Counted from the stretch's first letter, positions 35,971-51,100 are shown. The stretch is DNA of 64,000 nucleotides from Serinus canaria (GCF_022539315.1 NC_066327.1:12998995-13062994); one strand, 5' to 3'. Numbers and translations are program-made. The notes: generated from the sequence alone by a model not told the origin.

Positions 35971-36120
35971 TCAAGAAGCTCCTGCCAGCCTTTTTGTAAA
36001 CACCAGCACCACCCTGTTTCCTAAGGAGAGCCAGAGCCTCTTCCTGCAGCTCAGGAGGACACTGGGATCCCAGGTGAAGAGCACCAGGCAGCACTCCAGC
36101 ACGTCAGGAAATGGGAAGAC
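35966..36120 (-). other. GEMIN5: Last GEMIN5 exon with apparent one-base frameshift
   Basis: The exon starts normally ([14 protein letters not shown]). In the literal frame it then reads [10 protein letters not shown] and ends at 35971. From about 36084 onward a different frame reads [18 protein letters not shown] and then [10 protein letters not shown], with a stop at 35966. That frame matches the recalled mammalian C-terminus (EMQQQAQELLQKYG, then YRRHCQTFCM) in spacing and chemistry, while the literal frame does not. One missing base near 36078-36084 would explain it. This may be an assembly or sequencing error or a real recent change. In the family the C-terminal region takes part in oligomerisation and RNA binding. 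Confidence 0.75.
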
Positions 36121-39100
36121 CTGCAGAAGGACCACAAGGTGATGTCTACAGGTTGTATTACAGTTGTTCATCAGGCAGCTCTCTGAAGACACTGCTTTGT
36201 AGCAGTTTCAGAACAGCCAGCCAGGAGTCAGATGCATTTTCTCTTCACATTCTTCCAGGTTTGCCCCCACTTGTCAATCGCCATGGTTACACGTTTTTGA
36301 ATGTGTTATGCATACTTTCTACAGTTCCTAATCTATAAAGGCCATTTTATAGTTTAAATTTTATATTTCATTGTTAATAAATTTTTTTCATAGATAAGCA
36401 GCAAGGGATTACTCTTAAAATGCATGGGATGATCCATACAGGATATCTCACTGAGTTCCCCCCCACAGTAGCTTTACCTTTACTTTCCAATTGTATGAGG
36501 AAAATAATAATTGAAAGAAAAACATCACCCTGCTGCCATGTGTCAGTTCTCTCTCAAAACTCCACAGGACCACAAGGAATGTCAGTGTTCCTTTCTGCAT
36601 GAAAGGGATTCTGTGATAAGGCTGTCCTTGCAGAACAACTTTTTTCAGAACTGCAATGGCTCTTCTGAAAACTTACCTTTAAATTGTCTGGGAATTCAGC
36701 TAATTTCTGCTTTGCTTTCAGAAGCTGCTTTGTGAGCTCAGGGAGTGTAACTGGTTGCTTTGCTTCATCTTTGCTGTCAAGAGAAGAGCAGGTGTCATGA
36801 GTAACGCTTTTGTTAGGTGACTGTAACCTCCCTCCTGGACAAGGAGCACAGGAGAGAACTGGCTGAGTGTTCTATGCTCTAGCTTGTTCCTGCCAAAGTC
36901 CCATCCAACGTTCAACAGAGAAAACTCTTGGATCATGCTTAGCCTTTTCATTATCCTCCCTTTTCCAAGCTGTCCTGTTTATTCACTGTAGCAACATCTC
37001 ATGCATTACAAAACTCTTCAGCTGCACTGAGTGTATGCATGTGGTGGTTCAGCCCAGGGGAAATGCAAGATTTCTGAGCTATATATTCAAGTGCTCCTGG
37101 GTGATGGGCTGGAAATTAGAGGCAGTCTAGGCAAAACAAGAAATCTCCTGCACAAACACACAAAAAAGCAACACTTTTCAACACTCATTCCTGTGCTAAG
37201 TCTTACCAATTCATCTGGTTGCTGTCAGGGCATGGTTTGTCTGATTCAGTCTCTGAATTCTGTTCCAGGTTGCTTCCCTGGCTGTTTCCATTTGTGTCCT
37301 CCTGGAGATTGCTCCTCTGCTGCTGATGCTGGCGGATCATTTCTGCTAAAGTCTCCTGGACCTCAGCTATGTCTCTCTGGGTGTTCTGCAAGGCAGCCAT
37401 CTCTTCTGAAAGGAGCACTTGGCAACTCCTGAGTGTTGACTGTCTGTCTGCCACATCAACTGAATCAGTTCTTGAGTCACTTTGTGTCTCACACTTAGGA
37501 ACTTCAGCTGTACTGCAGAGGTTTTCACCCATCTCAGCTGCAGTCTGAACCGTTTCCTCAGGGGCTGGGTCACCTGAAACACAGCTCTTCTCAAGAGCTG
37601 TCTGCTCACTGGGACCCAACACGGCCTTCTGCAGGCCAAGGGAGTCTTTGGGTGGGTTCCACCACAGGTCATAGAGCAGCCTGTAAGCCACAAAGGCCTC
37701 CAGACTCCTGCAGGCATCCATGCTCTGAGAATTTGTGCTGTCCAGTTTGTCTCTCAGGTCATCACAGCCTAATCATGAGAAAAGGATTACAAATAGTTCA
37801 TGGAACTTTCCAAAGACAATGAGCAGATCTGGTAAATCAACCAGGAAACCCTGGAAACCCAAATCAGGGTTTTACTCAGATGCTGGCACAGCAGTGCACA
37901 AATTATGAAAGCAAAACATTTTTGGCATCTTTGTGAACACAATACTCTGTTCTAGCTGAAATGTTCTCTTCAGCTACAGCAAATTTCCTTGATCTCAAGC
38001 TGCAAAACACAAGAGTCACATAATCACAAGCCACAACCTAAATGCACTGCATAACCTACAGAGAATGGAGGACAAGTTGGAGAATGTGTTGCTGTGAAAT
38101 GAACACAGCATTCCAACTTCTCCCTCAAAGAAGAGAATTCACTCAGTTTCCTACACTACTCACTCCAGAGTCAGGAATTTTCACTGCCCAGTGGCCCTTG
38201 CACTAGCCAAATTCCACAAGTTTCCACAGATATGTCTATGTCTTACTGCTTCCAAACATTATTTGGCTTAGGAACATTAATGGACAAAGCTGTGCTGGCA
38301 GGAAAGAGCCCTGTCAGTGCCAGAAGAGACACAAGGAGAGACTCACCCTCAGGAAGGATGATACTGCAAATCTCCTGCATCAGAGTGAAATTCCCAGCAT
38401 CAAAACTGCGAGTCACAGCCCCAAGAATACTTTTCACTGCCTCATCCCACATACCCAAGTGACAGCTCAGGGCTGCAAGGGCCAGGTCATGGGAGATATG
38501 GAAAAGCACCTAAAGGAAGCATCAGAGAGCACAGTTAGTAATTTTACTGCAAAGTGTGAGCTTATGACAACTGTGGAAGAGCCCAGAAGCACATGACTTG
38601 ACCAAAAGCAATTTTAGTGACAATGCAATTTACAGTCTCCTTCATGCAGGAGATGGAGCATTTCTACATCCCCTGGAGCTGTAAAATCAGCCACTGTGCT
38701 TGCCTGTGTCTTAGTAAGCAGATGAGAAGGGGGAGCAGTGACTCACTGTGGTCACAGAGAAGAGCTGCAGGAGCACCAGTCTAAGGACAGACCTTGCAAA
38801 CTAATTTGACAACAAGCAGCCCTTCCTCCCCTAACAGAATCACTGCTGAGACTACTCAGCTCTGTCAATCACTCCCATCCAGCACACCTCAGTGACCTCA
38901 GTGCTGATCCCAACACCCTGTCAGTTCTTACCCTGCACAGAAACAAACTGGTGGCTACACAAAGCTGTCCCAACAGCTGATCATCTCTCCCCCAGACTAA
39001 TCTCATCCTGCAGCAGAATGAAGACATCAATTCCCTGGGAATGGCTGCTGCAACACCACAGAGTGCTGGGTTTACTGCCCATCCCCAAGTAAGGATTTGT

Positions 39101-42100
39101 GCCTGCACAGCTCAAAATCCATTTACCTGCTTTGGGTGTGTGTTGCTGGTTGAAGGAGGATGCTCAATCCTGTGAAGCTGCTCCTGTGCACAGGTGGCTT
39201 TTTCAGTGGTGTCCATGCCCAGCACATTCTGCCACACTTGTGTCACCATGTCAAAAAATGGGGCCTCTCTGTTCAGCTCCCAGCTGTGGTAACAGGGGGG
39301 CACGGGGCTCTTCCGCTCACAGGGATTCCTCTCACTGAGGCAGCTGCAGAGCAGCTCGTTCAGGCAGAAAACCAGTCTCTGTCCCTTTAACAAGGAGAGG
39401 GAAAAAAGCACTGAGCTGTTGCAACCATAAAAACAAGCCCTTGCTGACCACAGCAGGGAGAGTGACTTCAAAACACCATGCCTGGTAGCAGCTTCTTGGT
39501 AACAGTCTAAGGGAAGTCAGAAGGAAACCTCAGAGCAAGCCAAGGTAGCCACCTGCTTCTCAGTCCACAAAAACATTTCAAATTTAAGCCTCCAGCAGCT
39601 GGACTTCCAGTTGGCTCATTTGTTCCTTTAATGTAAATAGCAAATACTTCACTTCTTTCTTTTCATGATCAGTATTACATTTAAGAGAATCCCACCTTTC
39701 TCTACAACCTCCCATGTAACAAAACAAGCACAGAGTCTGCACCCCCCCGACACACCATGACCATTCCATAGGGTCATTCCAATATACTCCTAAAAGAATA
39801 TTTTGAGGCAAAACCAGCCCAAAGGACCATCTGTGAACTATTAACAAATGGGAAGTGGTGCCAAGTTATGTCAATCTGGAGAGAGACAACACTGAAGAAG
39901 GTGGAAAGGAAGGGACCAGACTCACAAATAAAGTTTTATGCTGCTGAAGGACTTCCTGAGCTCCCACCCAGTTCCTGGATAACAGCAGGTCTTGGGCACA
40001 TCTCAAAGACAAAGTTGCTGACAACTCCTCCTCCCCAGATATCAGAGCAAGCTCAGCAGCAGTTTTAAGAGATGCCACATCCCCCTTTTTTGACAACACT
40101 TTAACTGCATCATAAGGTGAGGAAGCTCCCAAATAACTGAAAAAGATAAGAGCAAAACAAGCTGATTGGTACTAAAATAGTTTTTAAGTTGTATTGCAAC
40201 ACAGTACCACAAATACACAAATGATTTTCCACAGGTTCTCAGAGCTCTCATCACTTTTTCTTATCAAAGTTTACTACAGACATATGGGGAACAATCTGAT
40301 GCAAAACCACAAAGGGGAAGTCACACAGCTTTAAAGTCAGGACAGAAATCCCTGATGGTCTGCATGCTACACATGGCTTGGATGAGCAATAAAACTTCAC
40401 AGATTCAGGAGACAAAGGTTAGATGCAGCTGTTTGTCCCTACTGCATTTCTCTGGGTTTCATTCAAATCCTCTCACAATTCTGATACCCACAAAGCTGCC
40501 AGAACTGAAATCAGCATTAAGCAGAGGACACTACTGCAGCCAAAGTATTTCAAGGGGTATTAGTAATTTTGGTAGTCACAAAGTTAAAACACCCCAGCTG
40601 GAGCAGGATACCCCAATATTAGCTAAGGATATTCGCTAAGGCTTCAAGAAGCTCAAGATGAACTGCTGCACTGCATGTTGCCAGTGGAGAAGTTAGAAAT
40701 CTCACACAGCCTTTTTGTAGACAACCTAATCTTAGCCTTGTTAAACTAGTTTTCAAAAACTTCCAGTAATGTCTGTGGAAAGAAATGGCTCTACTGTAAC
40801 ATAGCATTTGGACTTTATGTTCTGAACTGCTCTCTGGAGCTTCTCTTCCCACCTACATTAGAGGAAATTGAGTGAGATCAGGCTCAGAAAGCACCTCAGA
40901 CAAAGAATGACCAGACCAGTGAACAGGTTTCAACTGATACAAAACCAAGAACCTTCTTTGTTTGAGGCATGGAACCAATTCTGCCTTCTCCCCAGTAGCA
41001 CTCACCATTTGGCAGCCATGGAATAATGACCATCTTTCTCCAGCAGAGCTGCCCAGCTGGTGTAGAGCTCCTTCAGAACTGGATCTTCTGGTCTCAGCCT
41101 GGCCTTGGCCATTACAATTGCTTCCCTAATGCACACAAGGGAAACCAGACAGAAAAGTTAATCTGTGTGCAAAGAGTGAACCAAAATGCTCATTCCACCC
41201 CACTAAAAAAACAAGACAAAGTGCTAAACATAAATACACAGCAACCTGTAAAAATTGTTCACTTTCAGGAGCTCGATAGCCTCATAGACTTTATGGATGG
41301 ACAGGAGATGGGAGGCAGCCTTCACATATTGCTCCTGAAAACACAGCTGCTTGGCAAAGGCTTCCACTGTCCAAACCCAGGCCTGGTATCCAACTGCAAA
41401 AGAGAAGACAACACCACTGGAGGCAGTTTTATGACTGGAAGAATTCCTGGGTGATAGCATCACTGGTTTCCTCAATATGCACCTCTCTGCCCCAAGTCAG
41501 CTCTATTTCTTAACCACCCTAACACAAGCCAGTGAAGCAGGGCAAAACTAAGGCTTAAACCTGCCTGTGGGACTTCACTGCCAGTAAAGTAACTTTAAAA
41601 GCATATGTAAACCAGCAGCAAGCTGTAAGGACTGCTAGTCATATCACAAAGGACTAATTCCTGAGTTTCTGTCCAGAGCCACCAGAATGAGGGGACCCTT
41701 AGCAGCCAATCCCACCAGTTCATGTGGTGCTAGAGCAAACATACCCATGGGTGACATGGCTACCAGCTGGTCTGTGAGCTGCCCCCTCTCTGCAGCTGCC
41801 TGGAGGACACCCTTCATGTCTCCTTTCCACAGCATGAGCTGCTGGAAGAGCTCTGCATGCCCATTCTCCAAGTGGTGCTTTCCTGTTGGAAGCAAACACA
41901 CTTCCCATCAGCACGAGTGCAACAGCATCATTTGTCACAGTAAAATAGCTTGGCAAAGGGGAAATCATTCAAGCTCAAGATAAGGCAGGTTTGCATCTGA
42001 AAGATGTAAAAACCATCTGGGAAAAAGATGTATATTCTTCTCACACAGAGCTTCATTCTTAATCCCAGACTGTAATCCACAGTAAAGAAAACTCAAGCAT

Positions 42101-45100
42101 TTTTCCCAACTTGTTTTCTACTTGAGTATACCAGTTACAGGGGACATATTTTTAATGCCACTTACCTTCCATATCAATCATCTTGTGCAGAGAATCCCTG
42201 TCTGTGAACAGCCCCAGGTGGATGCAATCCTTGAGGTCAGGGGACACATCTTCATTATTATCTAAGGTAAGAAGAATGAATATTTAGGATTTAACACAAA
42301 GCTGGGAATTCAAGTGCTGGCAAATACTTCTGTCTTCTACTTTCTTTCCTGTACAGCAGATTTAATAATTTGTGGTCAACACTCAGATCTAAGTTTGCTA
42401 TCACACCAAGTCCCACTCTTTGATAAAGGTGAGGATTTTAAAAAATGTGCTGTGGTTGAAGTCAAGTCCCTGGACACTTGATTTTGAGAGCAACTACCCT
42501 CTAAGTATTTTAAATTTTATACTGGTACCTTTAGATTTCAGGCATGCAGCCAGCCTCAAGCAGTCCTGATGCAATTCTTCTTTTGATCTGTGATCCATTA
42601 ATGTGCTGAAGGGCAGAATAGAACGAGGCTTCCTCTTCTTCAGAGAGGCATCAGGAGCTGAAATATCAGATACATTTTAGACACTGCTGCTGCAGTTACA
42701 GCAGAACCCCTCAAAAGCACTCTTTTCTTTCTCTGGCATTAATTTGATGTCACAGTAGGAAGGGAAGCTGCAGTCAAACAAGTCTAGAATGAGGAACTCT
42801 GCCTTAGTACAGGACTGTTAAAAATCCCTGAAACATACTAACTTGGTTTCTCTTTAGGTGGATCCTTTTTCACAGGAGCAGCTTTCTGGGTCACAGAAGG
42901 GTTTGGCAAGCTGAATGAAGAATCATCACATGCAGATGAAGACGTATCCCTGGACACTATAATTAAAAATAAAGGAAAAGCAATGAACAGAAATGTACAC
43001 AGAATAATTCACATATTACATTCTGTTACATTAATTCTGAAATAGACAGAAACCAAGCTTTGCTTTGACACAGAATTTAACAGCTTTTTAGGGAAAGGAA
43101 ATATCAAGAAAACAGAGAACTGTCAGAAGATTCCATTAGGTGTCAAGAGACACCAATGAAGATCCATCAGAATTATAAGACTTGGTGATGCTCTGAGGGC
43201 TGAACAGTCCAGGAAACACTGAACTAAGATGATTTGATTATTACCAGTCATAGAGACTTTATCAGCCAACTCTGCCTCCTGAGCTTCTTTTTCTCCTTCA
43301 TGGTCTGACACTCCATTTTCCTCCAGCAGCATTTCCTTCATGCTCTCATCTCCATTCATGGCATCATTTGCATCCTGCTTGCCTGGACTCTTGCCTACAG
43401 GCTTTTTCTTCTTCTTGGCTTTGACTTTTGGCTGTATACTTCTTTTCTTCTCTAATTCTATACTCTTTTTGCCTAGGTGCAAAATTAAAAGGTGCAAAAT
43501 TTAGTGTATTAACTGCCTGTATCTCAGGATCAACATTTAGTTTCCAAATAAGATCACTCAATTTAAACCCAGACACACTTTATTCCTGAAGAGGAAGAGG
43601 CAGATTTGGAATTCAGCACAAGAATTTGCATCATTTCAACATGGCACCTCCCCAATTCTCAGCTCCATCACCTTCAGGGAAGATCTTCTGTTTGAATGCA
43701 CTCACCCTGAGGAGGCCGTGTGTGCTCCTGCTTGGAGATGTGCCATTTGTGAACAGAGAAATCATCTGCTCCTGTATAAACACAGTCTGGCTCCACTGGT
43801 GACCACTGCACACTCAGCAGGCGGCCCTGGTGCCCTCGGTAGTTGCAGAGAGGCTCTTCCTTCATCACATCCCACACCTGGGCCACAAAGAAAGAAATGC
43901 AATTACTCAAAGTCACTTCTGCACCTAATATTCTGCATTTTCTCATGATTTGCACAGGTAGGAACTTGTCTTTTGGGATTTTGCAGAGGTATTTCAAACA
44001 CCAACATGCACAAAATGCAGGGCTTCCTTTGTTTGCATTGATACAGCTGCACAATACCTTTCTTTCCTAAAGATCCAAAAATGCTAATATGAAAACCTTA
44101 ATGTCTAGACTTACAAATCAATTCACAAATCACAACATAATCTGCATATCAGGTATCCAGAACCAGCAGATGGTTAGCAAAGGTAAACTTGCAGTATTTC
44201 AATAGTTTATCTCACAAAGTTTTGCTCTTAGATCAGCTGTGGAATGGATGATTCGAAATACAAATCTGAGGTGCTTTGGACAATACCTGTGCAGTGCCAT
44301 CATAGCAAGCAGACACCAATCTTCCCTCGTGGTGGGGACTCCAAGAAAGACTTGTGATTTTAGCTGTGTGCCCAGCCAGAGTTCGAAAAGGCTCCGTTAT
44401 TGTCAAAGGATTTTCTGAAGAGTTCTCTGAAAGAAAAAAGAAAAATTATTAAGGACGGCCAGAAAGGCAAAACAGAATTAAACAAAAAAAAAAAGATGCC
44501 AAGATTTGGAATATAATCTGCAAACTGTTACCTACAACACTCTTCAGATTATGCACATAAATGGTGGCATTGATGGAGCCTGAAGCTATCAAGTAACTCA
44601 GCTCTGGCTGGGTCCCGTGCTCATGGTGCCAACGAATGGCATTGATCAGTTTGTGATGCTGCTGGATAGTGCAGAGCAACTTCAAGTTTGGTGCCTGAAA
44701 TATTTCAATTGAGCTGAAATGTAAGAAGAACAGTGTAAGAATTTCAGTAGTTGGTGAAAATGGGAACTTTTTTGTTATACTGCATGAGCGGAATTGCAGC
44801 ACATGAATTAAGAGTAACTGAGTTTGTGCTTTCTGGAGTCAACTCAAACTCTGCTTTCACTGATCACCAAAAGTGCATTTCTACTATGAGTGGATCCTTG
44901 AAACAGAATTTAATGTGATAATGAGGATCCTCCATGCCAAGAGCAGCTACAACAAATAACAGGGAATTCTATATTACCATGATTCAAATACATCAGCACA
45001 GAAAGAACAGACACAAACCAGGGCAACAAAAAGTACTTTTGCTCCACCACAGTGACTGAAGTCAAGATCAGCAGACACCACCTTAACCCACAAGTGGGAC

Positions 45101-48100
45101 ATACCCATCCTCATTGCCAAGAGCCAGGAGTTTGCCATCTGGTTTCCAGCTGACCTCTGTCCGTGCAGGCAGCTTGTGCTGAAGAAAGAAAACACAATTA
45201 TTGCCAAAACCTCCTAAATCTCTCTCACATACATTCAACAGAGCAAAGCTGGCAACTGGACAGAGCTGCAATTAGTCTGCAAAATGAAGAGTCATAACAG
45301 TATCCATTGCTTTTGTAGCAGTGACATAAACCTGAGCAATTAAGACTGAAATTAGTGATGCAAGAACCAATGATTGGTTTTTGCTGTTGTTTAGTTCTGA
45401 GAAGTATTTTGAAGTTTTGTCTGCATTCCAGTAGGACATTGATGTTTCATAGCCTTACACTCCTTGGAAAGCACCAGACATTGCAAGCAAATTCTTTCAC
45501 ACTTCAAAAGAAACCAAAGTTTACTTTTAATTATCTCTATTCATCTGAATTCAGACAAAAGCTACTTACAATTTACAACTCAGATGCCTAAATATGACAA
45601 TTTCATTGCCTCTAACATTACTCTCTTAACCCCTAGAGAGTCTCAACTCGAGGAAGAAGCCAAAACCCAGCAGATACAAATCAATACCCCTGGACTGACT
45701 TCAGCTGACTTGAAAGAACTGAAGATCCAGCCCACTTCACTTATTTCACACTTTCAACTAAGAAATGACTGGTCACACTTGAGAAGATACTCAGTGATCA
45801 CCAGCCACTCTGCACTGGCTGCAGTATAAATGGCAACAGCCTCCTGCAAAATCATGACTGTTTTTAATGAAAAACTTGTTTTGCCACACACAGTTTTAAA
45901 CCCAAACTCTATCCCCCATTTACCTTTCCCAACTAAATCACAGAGCAGAAAATTAAGCAATTAATGCCAGAAGATGTGCCCTGTTGACACCAGGGAAAAA
46001 AAACAAACCCAACCACCCTCTTCAGACACAAATATATAAACTCTTTAAATAGTTTGAGTCAGTGTCACTGAAATTCATCCCTGGAGAGTGAGGGGTTCAA
46101 GTTTTTTGCTACAGATACATCAAAAAGGCAAAATCAGAAACTTAGAACTACAAGGCCATGGAAACTCTGGTGTGATTACTATGAATCCATAAACCCCCTC
46201 AAATTCATACTCACTTTGATTGAATTGGTGTCTCTGATGACTTTGTTGATGTCATTTGCTTCTCCATTAAGCTTCCAGGGATTGTGTTGAAAAACAATTC
46301 CTTCTCCAGCACAACTATATAAAGTTACAGAGGGCTGTTCATTTTCTTCTCCTATCCAACAGAGAAAAAGAGCTAATTACACTCTGTTCTTCCTCGCTCT
46401 TCACAGAACTAATCTCTCCCACTATAAATCAAAGCATTGTTTCAAAAAGCAATATACATCCTTCAACTGCCTGTGGTCCAGCAGCTGGAAATTCTCAACC
46501 CTCTAACAGGAGCTCTCATTCCTACCAACAGATCCCTCATAGCACAAAACCAATAAAATTCTCTTTAAATTTTGGTCCCTACAAGAAAAAGATCCAAGTT
46601 GTGTAAGCAGGGCTAAAGTTCAAATGGCAGAAGCTCTGGAACCTGTATTTGGTTTGATGCAATTGCTGCAGGAAGCCTGTAACACCCTGAAGCAAGCCCA
46701 GAGGTGTGGGACACTACTCAAACCTATTTGCTGAAGGTACCAGAATTCACAAACTACCAGAGTTTGTAGCCTTGCAAAACTGTTAGAAGTTCCTCAAACA
46801 AAACACATTCTAAGGATTGCCACCAAGCAATGGGGCTCCTTCTCCTAAGAAGGGAGGGAATGGCAGCTTCCTGGCATCTGTGTGCTCTGCATGAACATTC
46901 TGCTTTGTCACAAGGTGCTGGGAGACTCACCAGAAATCAGAGGAGGAGTGGGAGGACCCCAGGCTAATGTGTACACTGTCTTCTTGTGGTAAGTGCTGGA
47001 GATCTGAGGTGGTTTGTTCTTAGCACTGGGCAGGGAGATAAGGAAGAAGGGACAGTCAGATTTCAGCAAATGGAAATGAAAAGAAGATAAAATAAAAGCA
47101 ACATGTTTGAGAGACCAGGTGCTCCAACATTCTAAAGCCATGGCTCAACCAAGCTTTCTTTAACACCTGCTGCAGGACACTACTAAAATTGTAACCTAAT
47201 TGTCCTGGTAACCTTCCCCTCCCTGCTGCTCCTCCTTCCCTGAAAATGTCTTTCTGGGTAAAGTCTTCCTGAAGTGATGTCTCCCACAGGTGATCTCTGG
47301 TCATGCCATTTTAAGTTTACCTTAAAGCAAGTTCACCTTACAAGGTCAGTGACATGATGAAAATGAAAAATGTACTGAAAATCCACCTGTTTGACTAACT
47401 TGAATTTAATCTCTTAATATCCTTCAACAAAGACCACATCAGCCCTGAGTGGTAACACCAACAAGAACTGACACTAATGAATTTGAAAGCTACTTTTTCA
47501 CCTGCTGGACAAGGTGTCAAATATGCCAACTTTTCCATCATCTGTTCCAAAAGCCAAGGAGCCTTCCTTAGTTGGATGCCAGGATAACTGCAAGAAAAAT
47601 ATAAAGAGACACAAAATGACCAAAGTTACAAACACTTTATTGCTAAATAATAAACAAAGGGAAAATGCTGAAACTGATGAGCAAGGACCTTATACCCACC
47701 CTTCCAACCACAGCCACTTGATTTGATCACTCTGAGTATCAAAGTCTTTCTCCCTTCCTGGTATGATGGTATAAGATGCAAGGGACTAAAATCATTAAAA
47801 TCCTATTTGATAGCTACATTACAAACCAGAAATAGCTGCCAGCTATTTGACCAGGCAGTAGCTTTTGACCAACCAGTGGTTAAACCACAGTTGAAGACAC
47901 CTATGTTGGTTGTATTGGCTTTTTGTATCTGTCAAACTTCCTTGCAGAGCAAGGGCAACCATGGGTGAAGCAAAGTGAAAAAGTAACATAACAGCCAGCT
48001 AGACTTCAGCTTATCTCCACTAGATGTAAATGCAAGCTTCTAGGATCGTAAACAGGTCTAAAAACTTCTTGCCAGATTCTAAAATGTATTGTACACAGAA

Positions 48101-51100
48101 AGAACTGAGTATAAAATGAACAACATGGCTTTATCTCATTTTAGTTGGGATAAACCTTCAGAGTGAAAAACATACTTGAAAAAAATGGAGTGAAAAGAAT
48201 ACGGGGAAAAAAAAAAAGGAATCCAAAGCACACTTACTGCTGTAACCTTGGACTTTATGCTTTGCCAGAAGGTTTTAACATCATAAGTGTTGTTGATGGA
48301 CAAAGTATTCCAGACTCGGATCATGCTGTCCCCGACCCCGATGGCAAGGCAGCCTGTGTCCACGGGGGAGAAGGCAAGGCTGTAGACAAACCCTCCAAGG
48401 GAGGGCATGGTCCAGCAGCAATCCAGAGTGGACAGATCCCAGCATTTCACCTGAAGAATATTTGTGGAATAAGGAATGGTTAAATACAGAGTGACTGACA
48501 GAACAAGGAAAAACAAAGCAGAAGTGAAATGAAGAATCAAAGGCTTGGCAGGATGTGATCTGCACCCATGGATTCCATGTCACAGACAGGGCTGCAGCAG
48601 CTGCAGGACTGGAATGGACATAATGAATTTATTTTACTAAGTTTCTCTTCCAATTTCAAAACAGGAGACACTCTGCTGCCTGTAAAAGACCAAAGATCAA
48701 AAAAAACCCCATAAAAAATAGATGCATTCATTTCTACAATTAAATGATTTTAAGAAGGAAAGCCAGGCCTTTTAAAAGTGAAACATACAGGAAAAGAAGT
48801 GGAAAATCCCTTTCATTAAATGCTTACTATTCAAGTCTAGAATGTCATAAGCATTCACTCCACCATGGTAAGAGATTGAGCTTATAAACTAACAGAAACA
48901 TAGACAACCTGTGATCAGGACAAATGGTGGCCATAAAATGCTAAAATAAACCCACTTTTAGAGAAAACAGAAAACTGTGGCCCTAAAAGGTTTAGTCTCA
49001 CTCAGTCAAACTGCATTGTAGAGGCATTCCTATGCTAATTTTTAAATGGTTCTTACATCTCTGTCCATTGAAATGGAAAAAAGGAGCTCTCTGTCTTGGT
49101 GCTTCACAGAGCTGAGATTGAACACAATTCGGGAGTGGTTTTGTCCTTCTGAAGATCCCAGAAGAGTCCATTTGCGTTTGCCAGGCTGGGTCAAATTCCA
49201 AAGGAGCAGTTCTCCTCTGCAAAATTGAAATGTATTTAAATTTTTCACTTCAGAAGAACAACACAGGTTCTATACAGACTATATGACAAATATACTGCTT
49301 GTATACAGGAGCAACAGAATTCTGCAGACATCTGTAAAAAGCCACACACCCAAACTCCACCTAAAAACTGCCAATTTTTCCCAGCAGATGGGCAAAACTA
49401 ATTCTGCTAATAGCACAATTAGTGCTATTAGCAGTCAATACTCAGACTGTTGGACAAATTATGGGACAAACAGTAACTTTCCCAAAGTCTGAACTCTAAC
49501 TCTCGGCCTGTTTTCTCCTGTAACACTGGAAAGGAGGGAAGAAGGGGTGGTCTTTTCTACTCAGCACTTCCTTCAGCAGGACCAAGTGACTCTGCAGCTG
49601 CTGCTGGGTGCCCCACTTACCCAAAGGCACTGGACAGGATGTCTGAGGGGTGGCCAGCAGGCCAGTGCACTGTCAGCCAGATGCGCTCCTTCACCGCCGG
49701 GTCCACGGCCCCACCTCTCCTCTTGGTGGGTGGCAGCTTCAGAGTCATCACACCTGCAGGACAAGGAGGCATCACTGCACCTCACACCCAAATTCTCAGT
49801 GTCTTAGGGTGGAAATGCAAGAATTGTGCACTCATGCATCAAATGCACTCATGTGGCTGAGTGTGTATTCTACTGCCATCTGTTAGAGGTGGGGCAGCTA
49901 TCCTCTGTTAACGGGGCAGTTTTCTTAATCTCTTCCACACCCAATCCTCCCTCTAGAAAATATCTTCTGTTCATGGCCAGTGAGTGTCCCTGCATGGCTG
50001 ATAAAATTCCATCCATCCCAGAGGGAGGAGCCAAGCATTCCTACCTGGATACAATCTGAGGTTTGGAACACCACAGCAGCCTTTGCCCAGTGCATTCCCA
50101 GAGGAAGACCAGGCCCATTTTCACCACCCCTGGAACTTCAGAGCAAAACTCCCCCCTTGTGCAGGATCCCTGCTCCAAGAGAAGCACACCTGGCACTGCA
50201 GGAGGGCTGCAGCCACCATTTAATGGGACTGTGCCACCACCCTGACCCACAGGGTGTCAGGTCATGTTCTGACCCTCTCAGGGTTGTTTTGTATTACTGC
50301 ATTTTTATTTTTTCCTAACAAAGAGCTGTTATTCCTACTCCTACATCTTTGCCTGAGAGCCCTTAATTTCAAAATTGTAACAATTCAGAGGGAGGAACTT
50401 TGCATTTTCCATTTCAAGGGAGGCTCCTGCCTTCCTCAGCAGACACCTGTCTTTTCAAACCTAGACAAACAGAGCAGTCCTGAGGATCTGCAGCTTTAAT
50501 TACATTCCCCATGCTTTCAGCACACAAAGGCAATTTGCAGTTCAGGAGTTATTCCACACCTAGTTATTGTTTATTTCTTACTTACTCCTGCCTCTGGTAC
50601 AGCTCCATATTCGTATGGTTTGATCCTTGCTTCCAGAGGCCAGGTAACAACCTTTCCTTGTGGCTGTGTCCTGTGTCAGCTCCCCATTTGGAACCTTGCC
50701 TTCTTCTGAAGGAGCTGCTGAACACCATTGAAGTCATGTTATTATGCTGCAAAAATCGAAGCTTCATAAAAATGAGCTGGAAATTATACTGATTTGTATC
50801 AGAATATATTTCATTGAACTCATCAGTTGCTTAGCTAACTACTAAACTTCTGTAAAAAATTCAGTCCTCCAGAAGGACATTTACATGAACTAAAAATTAC
50901 TCCACAAGTTGTTAATCACGTTCACCTACCCTGGAGCTCATCCTGCCAAGCAGGTAACCTTTCCTCCCCAGGCACAGGGCACCAGGCCAGACCATGGATT
51001 TCATCCTCGTGGCCTCTCAGCCGGTGCACGACTTCTCTCTTCCTGCTGATATCAATTATCACCACCATGCCATCCTTGTAGCTGAAAGCAGAGATTTAAA

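Noticed and set aside
40619..40852. Minus-strand open frame between GEMIN5 exons 22 and 23, looking like a coding exon
   Set aside because: The flanking exons (41006-41125 and 39926-40136) join in frame to give the conserved AAKCYLGA, leaving no room for an extra exon.
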